Source: Flavobacteriales bacterium UBA6772 (lineage in GTDB: Bacteria; Bacteroidota; Bacteroidia; Flavobacteriales; UBA7430). Taken from it: DNA of 5,173 nt. The translations under genes and the position numbers were made by a program. Below are positions 1-5,173 of the stretch, in pieces. The notes below the pieces were generated by a model. The model saw only the letters and a list, made by a program, of their open reading frames with translations, was not told where the DNA came from and made no database searches. Each line of letters starts with the position of its first letter. The stretch's first letter is position 1. Where the stretch lies: assembly GCA_002453265.1 (NCBI GenBank), contig DKGK01000061.1, positions 1 through 5,173 on the forward strand. The letters are read 5' to 3'.

Positions 1-233
1 GTGTTTAATCCCATTAGCGAAATCATTCTACCAATGTTTAATCCTTGTTCTGCTTCTGGAGTTGCATTTCCAACAATTACATCATCTATGCGGTTAACGT
101 CTAATTCTGGAATCGCATCCACCAAGTGTTTTACCGTGGCTGCAGCTAAATCATCGGGACGTGTAAAGCGGAAAATACCTCTTGGAGCTTTTCCTACTGC
201 TGTTCTAAATCCTTTTACTATATATGCTTTCAT
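1..233 (-). CDS. fadA: Acetyl-CoA acyltransferase (3-ketoacyl-CoA thiolase), N-terminal part, cut by window edge
   Basis: Thiolase that would cleave 3-ketoacyl-CoA with free CoA to give acetyl-CoA and a shortened acyl-CoA, the last step of each beta-oxidation round. Only the first 77 codons are here; the frame runs off the left edge. What can be read begins MKAYIVKGFRTAVGKAPRG. It shows the family's N-terminal R-T-A-V-G-K strand (residues 10-15), a R-P-D-D-L-A-A helix (about 25-31) and a D-D-V-I-V-G-N-A-T-P stretch (about 50-59) followed by N-I-G-R, all typical of thiolases. The acyl-accepting cysteine, normally near residue 90, lies outside the window, so catalytic competence cannot be judged. 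The ATG at 231-233 is the first in frame and sits 10 bases after the fadN stop, with no clear Shine-Dalgarno sequence. The tight spacing and matching pathway place it in one operon with fadN and marR. The thiolase family is near certain; chain-length specificity is unknown. Confidence 0.93.
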   Translation of the reverse strand, partial: MKAYIVKGFRTAVGKAPRGIFRFTRPDDLAAATVKHLVDAIPELDVNRIDDVIVGNATPEAEQGLNIGRMISLMGLN

Positions 234-243
234 CTTTGGAGTC

Positions 244-2655
244 TTAGTTGCGTAATGGTTTACCTTTTTTAAGCATGTGCTCAATACGTTCTAGAGTTTT
301 ACGTTCTCCAGTAAGCGACAAAAAGGCTTCTCTTTCTAAATCTAGTAAGTACTGTTCGCTAACTAAAGTAGGCGAGGAGAGGTCTCCACCAGCAATAACA
401 TAACCTAGTTTTTCGGACATTAGTTTTTCGTGTTCTGTAATAAATCCTGAATGGTGCATAGAATCTGCTCCCACTAAGAAAGATCCTAGAATCTGTTTCC
501 CTAAAACCTTAATCTTCTTCTCGTTTGATGGGGCTCTATAACCTTGGTCTGCCATTCCTATAACAGAAGCTTTCGCATCTGCAATCAAGCGTTTTTTATT
601 CATTGAAATAGCATCTATTCCAGGTCTTAATAAGTTTAAGTCCATAGCCTCGTGTGCCGAAGTAGAAACTTTAGCCATTCCTATATTAAGATATAAGTCT
701 CTAACTAAAGGATTTTCTATATCTCCTTTATTAAAAGCTTCCGAAGCACGCATAGCCATTTCTTTAGAACCTCCACCACCAGGGATTAGTCCAACACCCA
801 TTTCTACTAAGCCCATATAGGTCTCTGCAGCAGCTTGAGTTTTATCGGCATGCATCGCAATTTCGCAACCACCACCAAGCGTCATTCCTTGAGTAGCTAC
901 TACTACAGGAATATTGGAATAACGTATTTTTTGTGTGGTTTGTTGGAAGGCTCGAACAGCGAAATCCAATTCGTCGTAATCTTGTTCTATCGCCATCATA
1001 AAGATCATGGCTAGGTTTGCTCCTACAGAGAAATTTGCAGCTTGGTTGGCTATAACCAATCCTTTATAACTTTCTTGTGTAAGGTCTATTGCATGTTGAA
1101 TAGCTTGTAAAGTATCGCCGCCAACGGAATTCATTTTAGAATGGAATTCTAAATTGACTACATCGTCGCCCAGGTCAATTAAAGATGCAACTTCACTTTT
1201 CCAAATGGTGTTTTCTTTTTTGCGAACGTAGAGGTTTACTAAGCCATCTTGATTTTCTAATGCTATGTATTTTTTCTGCTCTAAGTCGAAGTAATATTCT
1301 AGGCTACCTTCAATTCTATAGAAGGAAGAATTTCCAGAAGCGATCATTTCTGCTACCCATGGAGCTATATTTTTGCCTAAACCTTTAGCTATATCTAATC
1401 CCGCTTGAACACCTATGGCATCCCAAATTTCAAAAGGACCTAGTTCCCAACCAAAACCAGCTTTCATTGCTTGGTCTATACGGTAAGTTTCATCAGATAT
1501 TTCTGGAATTCTATGCGATACATAAGCAAAAATATCACTGAACATTTCTCTATAGAAATCTCCTGCTTCTCCTTTGCTATTGTATAAATAGGTAATTCTT
1601 TTTCTTAAGTCTTCAATTTCTTTAGCAGAACTTAAAGCCGGAAACTTAACACGTTCTTGTGCCTTGTATTCTAAGGAATTTAGGTCTAATGATAAAATGA
1701 CTTTTTTCCCATTTTCATCTTTGGTCTTTTTATAAAAACCTTGTTTGGTTTTATCGCCTAACCATTTATTATCGAATAATGTTTGTACGTAAGCTGGTAG
1801 TTTAAAATCTTCTCTAGACTCATCTTCTGTACAGTTTTCGTATAAGCCATTGGCTACGTGTACCAAAGTATCGAGTCCTACAACATCGCAAGTTCTAAAA
1901 GTAGCCGACTTTGGACGACCAATTATAGGTCCTGTTAATTTGTCGATTGCCTCAACAGAAAGGCCTCTTTTTTCTACGAGGTGAAATAGCGATAAAATTC
2001 CTGCTACCCCAACGCGATTAGCAATAAATGCAGGTGTGTCTTTACATAAAACAGTTGTTTTACCTAAGTGACGATCTCCGAAATCCATCATTAAATCAAC
2101 AATTTCTTGTTGCGTATGTGGCGTAGGAATAATTTCTAAAAGCTCCAAATAACGTGGAGGATTAAAGAAGTGTGTTCCTAAAAAGTGCTCCTTAAAATCG
2201 TCCGATCTATCTTCGAGCATTTGATGAATAGGAATACCAGATGTATTACTTGAGACTATAGAACCAGCTTTACGATATTCTTCAACTTTCTCAAAGACCT
2301 GTTTCTTAATGTCTAATCGCTCAACGACCACTTCAATAATCCAATCGGCATCGCCAATTTTCTCAAAATCGTCTGTTAAGTTTCCTGTACTTATCCTGTT
2401 AATGAAATCCTTTTTATATAAAGAAGCCGGTTTTGATTTTAGGGTAGCTTTAAGTGCATCATTAACGATACGGTTTTTGACTTTTGGGTGGTCTAAAGCC
2501 AAACCTGCTTTTTCTTCCACTGCATTTAGCGAAAATGGAGCAATGTCTAATAACAATACATCCAAGCCAATATTAGCCATGTGACAAGCAATTCTAGAGC
2601 CCATTATTCCAGAGCCTATAACTGCTATACTTTTTAGTGTTTTTTTACTTTTCAT
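244..2655 (-). CDS. fadN: Bifunctional 3-hydroxyacyl-CoA dehydrogenase / enoyl-CoA hydratase, FadN type
   Basis: An 803-residue cytosolic enzyme expected to hydrate trans-2-enoyl-CoA and then oxidise the L-3-hydroxyacyl-CoA with NAD+. The dehydrogenase half comes first. It has a Rossmann loop G-S-G-I-M-G (14-19), N137 in S-S-N-T-S, the catalytic pair H162 (in T-H-F-F-N-P) and E174, and K-D-T-P-A-F-I-A-N-R (205-214). A C-terminal dehydrogenase domain follows, with a second degenerate copy around 390-415 (A-G-F-G-W-E-L-G-P-F-E). The crotonase fold covers about 480-700, with N-F-S-V-G-A-N-L (541-548), G-G-G-C-E (594-598) and G-L-V-E-M-G-V-G-L-I-P-G (615-626). E598 and E618 match the two catalytic glutamates of enoyl-CoA hydratase, so both activities look intact. 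Dehydrogenase-then-hydratase is the reverse of Escherichia coli FadB and agrees in order and length with Bacillus subtilis FadN. The ATG at 2653-2655 lies inside the end of marR and puts the Rossmann strand at residue 9, as usual. A purine stretch (GAAGAA) upstream is a weak ribosome-binding candidate. Confidence 0.96.
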   Translation of the reverse strand: MKSKKTLKSIAVIGSGIMGSRIACHMANIGLDVLLLDIAPFSLNAVEEKAGLALDHPKVKNRIVNDALKATLKSKPASLYKKDFINRISTGNLTDDFEKIGDADWIIEVVVERLDIKKQVFEKVEEYRKAGSIVSSNTSGIPIHQMLEDRSDDFKEHFLGTHFFNPPRYLELLEIIPTPHTQQEIVDLMMDFGDRHLGKTTVLCKDTPAFIANRVGVAGILSLFHLVEKRGLSVEAIDKLTGPIIGRPKSATFRTCDVVGLDTLVHVANGLYENCTEDESREDFKLPAYVQTLFDNKWLGDKTKQGFYKKTKDENGKKVILSLDLNSLEYKAQERVKFPALSSAKEIEDLRKRITYLYNSKGEAGDFYREMFSDIFAYVSHRIPEISDETYRIDQAMKAGFGWELGPFEIWDAIGVQAGLDIAKGLGKNIAPWVAEMIASGNSSFYRIEGSLEYYFDLEQKKYIALENQDGLVNLYVRKKENTIWKSEVASLIDLGDDVVNLEFHSKMNSVGGDTLQAIQHAIDLTQESYKGLVIANQAANFSVGANLAMIFMMAIEQDYDELDFAVRAFQQTTQKIRYSNIPVVVATQGMTLGGGCEIAMHADKTQAAAETYMGLVEMGVGLIPGGGGSKEMAMRASEAFNKGDIENPLVRDLYLNIGMAKVSTSAHEAMDLNLLRPGIDAISMNKKRLIADAKASVIGMADQGYRAPSNEKKIKVLGKQILGSFLVGADSMHHSGFITEHEKLMSEKLGYVIAGGDLSSPTLVSEQYLLDLEREAFLSLTGERKTLERIEHMLKKGKPLRN

Positions 2656-3082
2656 TTTTTAATTCTTCAATAGATTCATCAACAGCATTCATAACCTTAT
2701 AAAAGGTGTCAAGCTCTTCTTCAGTAACCTTCTCAAATACACGTTCGTTAAAAGTTTTCACGTTTTCGGAGGCTATTTTTCGATACTCCATTCCTTTTTT
2801 TGTTAGGAACAAGCGTACCTTTCTTTTGTCTTGTGTGTCTATTTTCTTTTTTATAAATCCACGGTCTAGCATTCCTTTCAACGTTCTAGTCAAACTCCTA
2901 GATTCCATTCCCATTTTTGGACCTAACTTTGTGGAGAGTGTCCCTTTTTTTTCTATGTTAAGAATAGCAAAGGCTGTAGAGGTGGTTGCGTTGTGGTTTT
3001 TTGCTCTGTCGTTATATAACCTAGAAATGCTGTGCCATGCCCAACGAATTCTAAAATCTATAATGTGTCTTTTGTCTAACAT
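2645..3082 (-). CDS. MarR-family winged-helix transcriptional regulator
   Basis: A 145-residue protein, the usual size for a MarR-family dimeric DNA-binding regulator. N- and C-terminal helices (about 5-30 and 97-143) would form the dimer interface. The winged helix-turn-helix lies between them: a helix-turn-helix at about 45-77 whose recognition helix includes M-E-S-R-S-L-T-R-T-L-K-G-M-L-D-R-G, and a wing at 81-97 with D-T-Q-D-K-R-K-V-R and L-T-K-K-G, the family's signature. No sensing cysteine pattern stands out, so a small-molecule ligand is more likely than redox sensing. It is the first gene of the operon with fadN and fadA, and its last 11 bases overlap the fadN start. Inference: it controls this beta-oxidation operon and perhaps the adjacent acyl-CoA synthetase gene, possibly sensing an acyl-CoA, since some MarR proteins (CouR, for example) respond to CoA thioesters. 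The ATG at 3080-3082 has no Shine-Dalgarno sequence. Family assignment is firm; ligand and targets are unproven. Confidence 0.93.
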   Translation of the reverse strand: MLDKRHIIDFRIRWAWHSISRLYNDRAKNHNATTSTAFAILNIEKKGTLSTKLGPKMGMESRSLTRTLKGMLDRGFIKKKIDTQDKRKVRLFLTKKGMEYRKIASENVKTFNERVFEKVTEEELDTFYKVMNAVDESIEELKNEK

Positions 3083-3101
3083 GGTTGTAAGGTTTGTTTT
3101 C

Positions 3102-3109
3102 CAAAACTA
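3102..3109 (-). promoter_or_regulatory. Candidate -7 promoter element of the marR-fadN-fadA operon
   Basis: The minus strand reads TAGTTTTG, an exact match to the Bacteroidota -7 consensus TAnnTTTG, 20 bases before the marR ATG. No good TTG lies 17-23 bases upstream; the closest is TTA at a 22-base spacing, so the -33 part is weak. A 12-base palindrome, GTTTT-CC-AAAAC (3096-3107), overlaps this element and could be a small operator half. The predicted transcript leader is very short, roughly 12-15 bases. This is the best candidate in the gap, but such AT-rich matches also occur by chance. Confidence 0.5.
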
Positions 3110-3115
3110 CAAAAT

Positions 3116-3167
3116 AAAAGGTATGCGAGCCTAATAAATTAAATGTTATTTGGCGTGCATACCTTTT
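3116..3167. repeat. Long imperfect inverted repeat between fadD terminator and marR
   Basis: Two perfect 11-base arms, AAAAGGTATGC (3116-3126) and its reverse complement (3157-3167), face each other across 30 bases. The symmetry continues inward: GCC (3129-3131) pairs with GGC (3152-3154), and AATAA (3133-3137) pairs with TTATT (3146-3150), each step separated by one or two mismatches. In all 19 of 26 possible positions pair, centred at about 3141.5. It lies upstream of marR, and the arm nearer marR falls inside the spacer of the predicted marR promoter. It could be a two-site operator bent by a dimer or tetramer, or a second weak terminator for fadD, since on the minus strand the stem is followed by TTTTATTTT. 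The repeat is directly visible; its role is not. Confidence 0.75.
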
Positions 3168-3186
3168 TGTAGGGATTGTATTGAGC

Positions 3187-3212
3187 AAAAAAAAACGCCC
3201 TTAGGCGTTTTT
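3187..3212 (-). terminator. Intrinsic terminator of the acyl-CoA synthetase gene
   Basis: On the minus strand a perfect 9-base-pair stem (AAAAACGCC and GGCGTTTTT, at 3204-3212 and 3191-3199) closes a four-base loop. Nine consecutive T residues (3195-3187) begin within the stem and run past it. It starts two bases after the synthetase stop codon. The reverse orientation has only five T residues, so it should act mainly on minus-strand transcripts. It separates fadD from the marR-fadN-fadA unit. Confidence 0.92.
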
Positions 3213-3213
3213 G

Positions 3214-4983
3214 TTAATTGTAAATCTCTTTGTATTCTTTCTGATACTTAGCCAAAACCGGTTTCCGTTTGAGTTTAAGAGTTGCGGTGAGCTCTCCACC
3301 TTCTATAGTCCAAGTCTCTTTCATAACAACTACCTTTTTTACTTGTTCGTAAGGAGCAAATTGTTCGTTGTAATGTGCAATTTCAGAATCGAATTTTTCA
3401 AGCACTTTTGGATGTGCAGCCATTTCTGAATTTGTAGTATAGTTTACATCATGCAGCTTACACCATACTTTTAAAGCTTCAAATTCTGGAACTATAAATG
3501 CTCCTGGCATTTTTTCTCCTTCTCCTAAAACCATTACTTGTTCTATAATACGAGATTCTTTGTATTTGTTTTCCATTACTTGAGGTGCTATATATTTACC
3601 CCCCGAAGTTTTGAAAATTTCTTTTTTGCGATCTGTAATTTTCAAATAGACACCATCAATCATTTTACCAATATCTCCGGTAGCAAACCAACCGTCTTTG
3701 TCTATTACTTCTGCGGTTAATTTTGGTTTATTGTAATAGCCCATCATTATGTTGGGTCCTTTACAAAGAATTTCGCCATCGTCGCCAAACTTTACTTCAA
3801 CTCCTGTCATCACTTTCCCAACTGTACCATATGCTTTACCACCTTTTTCTACAGTGTTAACAGATATAACTGGTGAGGTTTCAGAAAGACCATACCCTTC
3901 GTAAATTGGCATTTGGGCAGCTGTAAATACTCTTGCTAATCGTGGTTGTAATGCCGCAGCACCAGAAACGATGTATTTTATATTTCCACCAACTGCTTCT
4001 CTCCACTTGGTAAAGATTAATTTATTGGCAATTTTTAATTGAAATTCATAAAACCAACCATTTTTGCCTTCTACTTCGTGACGTAAGCCCAAGTTTAAAG
4101 CCCAAAAGAAAAGCCCCTTTTTTATGCCAGAAAGATCCGATCCTTTGGCTACAATTTTATCATACACCTTTTCCAGTAAACGTGGAACAGTAGGCATAAT
4201 TGTAGGATTAACTTCTTTTAAGTTCTCACCTAAAAGCTCAATACTTTCTGCATAGTAAATAGAGGTACCTTTAAATAAATAGTAATATTCTATGACTCTT
4301 TCGAATACATGACATAGCGGTAAAAAACTTATAGCTCTATCAGTTTCATCAAAAGGTATGGCATTTTTAAGACCAACTAATTGGGAGTATAAATTATCGT
4401 GAGATAACATAACCCCTTTCGGGTTTCCGGTAGTACCTGAGGTATAAATAAGTGTGAATAAATCAGATGATTTAACTTCTAACTGATTCGCTTTCATTTT
4501 CGAAGCTTGAGGGTTTGCTATCCCTTCTTCAATAATTTCATGCCAGTCTTTTACGCCCTCAATCTCATCGAAAGCATAAATAGCTTCTAAGGTTTCTACC
4601 TTATTAACAAGCATTTTTACTTTATCGAAAATTTCTTCGGAACCTACTAAAAGAATTCTAGCGCCCGAATCGTTTAAGATATACTCGTAATCTGCCGTAG
4701 TTATGTTTGGGTAAATAGGTATGTTTATAGCACCAATTTTATTTATTCCCATATCTGCCAAGTTCCACTCTGGTCTGTTCGCCGATATAATAGCAACCTT
4801 GTCGCCCCTATCAATACCGAGGTTTAAGAGTCCATAACCTACAGAATCAGTAATGTTTACGTATTCTTCAGCTGAGTATGTGCGCCAAACGCCATCCTCT
4901 TTTCCTGCTAATACATCAGATTTATTAAATTTCTGACGTGTGTATTCGGCAAGTTCAAATATACGGGTAGGTTTTAAGTCCAT
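3214..4983 (-). CDS. fadD: Long-chain fatty-acid--CoA ligase (AMP-forming acyl-CoA synthetase)
   Basis: A 589-residue enzyme of the ANL (adenylate-forming) superfamily, predicted to convert a free fatty acid, ATP and CoA to acyl-CoA, AMP and pyrophosphate. The ATP-binding loop Y-T-S-G-T-T-G-N-P-K-G is at 180-190. The adenine-contacting Y-G-L-S-E-T-S is at 364-370. G-W-F-A-T-G-D-I-G (431-439) contains the ribose-binding D437. The hinge D-R-K-K-E-I-F-K-T-S-G-G-K-Y-I-A-P (451-467) leads to the C-terminal lid, where L-T-A-T-L-K-L-K-R ends with the likely catalytic lysine K570. Length and motifs fit the long-chain, LC-FACS-like branch common in Bacteroidota better than short-chain acetyl-CoA synthetases; chain length cannot be read directly. 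No signal peptide or membrane segment is evident. It has its own promoter and an intrinsic terminator right after its stop, so it is probably a separate unit from marR-fadN-fadA despite sharing the pathway. The ATG at 4981-4983 is the first in frame, about 27 bases after the predicted transcription start. The symbol is by function, not close orthology to Escherichia coli FadD. Confidence 0.94.
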   Translation of the reverse strand: MDLKPTRIFELAEYTRQKFNKSDVLAGKEDGVWRTYSAEEYVNITDSVGYGLLNLGIDRGDKVAIISANRPEWNLADMGINKIGAINIPIYPNITTADYEYILNDSGARILLVGSEEIFDKVKMLVNKVETLEAIYAFDEIEGVKDWHEIIEEGIANPQASKMKANQLEVKSSDLFTLIYTSGTTGNPKGVMLSHDNLYSQLVGLKNAIPFDETDRAISFLPLCHVFERVIEYYYLFKGTSIYYAESIELLGENLKEVNPTIMPTVPRLLEKVYDKIVAKGSDLSGIKKGLFFWALNLGLRHEVEGKNGWFYEFQLKIANKLIFTKWREAVGGNIKYIVSGAAALQPRLARVFTAAQMPIYEGYGLSETSPVISVNTVEKGGKAYGTVGKVMTGVEVKFGDDGEILCKGPNIMMGYYNKPKLTAEVIDKDGWFATGDIGKMIDGVYLKITDRKKEIFKTSGGKYIAPQVMENKYKESRIIEQVMVLGEGEKMPGAFIVPEFEALKVWCKLHDVNYTTNSEMAAHPKVLEKFDSEIAHYNEQFAPYEQVKKVVVMKETWTIEGGELTATLKLKRKPVLAKYQKEYKEIYN

Positions 4984-4997
4984 AGTAGAAATAGATT

Positions 4998-5021
4998 GAT
5001 TGGGAATATTGATTCCAAATC
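4998..5021. promoter_or_regulatory. Candidate operator palindrome over the fadD promoter
   Basis: Two 10-base arms, GATTGGGAAT (4998-5007) and ATTCCAAATC (5012-5021), are reverse complements at 9 of 10 positions around a four-base spacer. The dyad covers most of the -7 element and the predicted start point, where a bound repressor would block RNA polymerase. Its size, about 24 bases, suits a dimeric winged-helix repressor such as the neighbouring MarR protein, but nothing in the sequence identifies the binding protein. Confidence 0.55.
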
Positions 5022-5045
5022 TACTAAAAATCTTTTCAAAATCAA
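5016..5045 (-). promoter_or_regulatory. Bacteroidota-type promoter of the acyl-CoA synthetase gene
   Basis: On the minus strand a TTG -33 element (5043-5045) is followed, after 19 bases, by TAGATTTG (5016-5023), an exact match to the -7 consensus TAnnTTTG with spacing in the usual 17-23 range. Transcription would start near 5009-5011, leaving about 27 bases to the ATG. This is the better of the two promoters in the window. Confidence 0.72.
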
Positions 5046-5173
5046 GGGAACATTATTAGATAGAATAGAAATACTAATGAAATTTTAATCTATATACATC
5101 TTGAGCTTCTTTAAGAAGGTTTTCTCTGTGTTTTTGACCTTACGATTAATGAGTTCTTTTTTTACTTATTACC
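5024..5173. other. Noncoding region upstream of the fadD promoter core
   Basis: AT-rich sequence without a supportable gene. The only open stretch on the minus strand (5085-5165) is 26 lysine-rich codons, is preceded by two in-frame stops and has no usable start. On the plus strand an ATG at 5149 opens a frame that leaves the window after eight codons, too short to judge. A short perfect palindrome, CTTCTT-T-AAGAAG (5106-5118), is present without a clear role. Apart from the -33 element at 5043-5045 I see nothing else to annotate. Confidence 0.6.

Noticed and set aside
1..255. Plus-strand open frame at the left edge.
   Set aside because: The minus strand of the same bases encodes a clear thiolase N-terminus, and the plus-strand translation has no family features.
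2309..3134. Long plus-strand open frames opposite fadN (2309-2584) and marR (2706-3134) as antisense genes.
   Set aside because: They are low-complexity, serine- and phenylalanine-rich mirror readings of well-supported genes and show no recognisable domain.
4351..4360. AAAAGGTATG inside fadD matches the arm of the long dyad in front of marR, as a possible second operator.
   Set aside because: It has no opposing arm, its bases are explained by the coding sequence of the synthetase (A-I-P-F-D), and one 10-base match in AT-rich DNA is weak.
5106..5118. Perfect short palindrome CTTCTT-T-AAGAAG as a terminator.
   Set aside because: A one-base loop cannot form, leaving about five AT-rich pairs, and no gene ends just before it on either strand.
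5085..5165. A lysine-rich 26-codon open stretch on the minus strand upstream of fadD, as a possible small protein or the tail of an upstream gene.
   Set aside because: Two in-frame stops (5166-5171) precede it, so it cannot be a tail, and its only ATG is four codons from its end.
5149..5173. ATG on the plus strand opening a frame to the right edge, as the start of a divergent gene.
   Set aside because: Only eight codons are visible, phenylalanine- and tyrosine-rich, with no supporting promoter or ribosome-binding site.

Overview
The window looks like chromosomal DNA from a member of the Bacteroidota, most likely a marine or free-living Flavobacteriia. The evidence is AT-rich DNA with lysine-, isoleucine- and asparagine-rich proteins, no convincing Shine-Dalgarno sequences before three of the four genes, and promoter -7 elements of the Bacteroidota type (TAnnTTTG). 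No species can be named from this alone.

All four genes are on the minus strand, so in transcription order the layout runs from the right end to the left. First is a noncoding leader (4984-5173) with a good Bacteroidota promoter and a palindrome over its -7 element. Next is a 589-residue long-chain acyl-CoA synthetase (3214-4983), closed by a strong intrinsic terminator (3187-3212). A 131-base gap (3083-3213) follows. Besides that terminator it holds a long imperfect inverted repeat (3116-3167) and a second promoter-like element (-7 at 3102-3109). After the gap comes a MarR-family regulator (2645-3082), which overlaps by 11 bases an 803-residue bifunctional 3-hydroxyacyl-CoA dehydrogenase/enoyl-CoA hydratase of the FadN type (244-2655). 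Ten bases further on is the start of a thiolase (1-233), cut by the window edge before its catalytic cysteine.

Together these make a fatty-acid beta-oxidation locus. The synthetase activates fatty acids to acyl-CoA. The fused enzyme carries out hydration and the NAD-dependent oxidation. The thiolase cleaves off acetyl-CoA. The acyl-CoA dehydrogenase step is missing from the window; by analogy with the fadN-fadA-fadE operon of Bacillus subtilis it may lie just past the left edge. The MarR protein, first gene of the catabolic operon, is the obvious candidate local repressor.

This is a recognisable metabolic locus, and I found no sign of a new defence, mobile or RNA system. The parts worth a second look are regulatory: the two promoters share an 11-of-12-base core extending beyond the usual -7 consensus, the acyl-CoA synthetase promoter is overlaid by a 24-base palindrome, and a 52-base imperfect dyad lies in front of marR.
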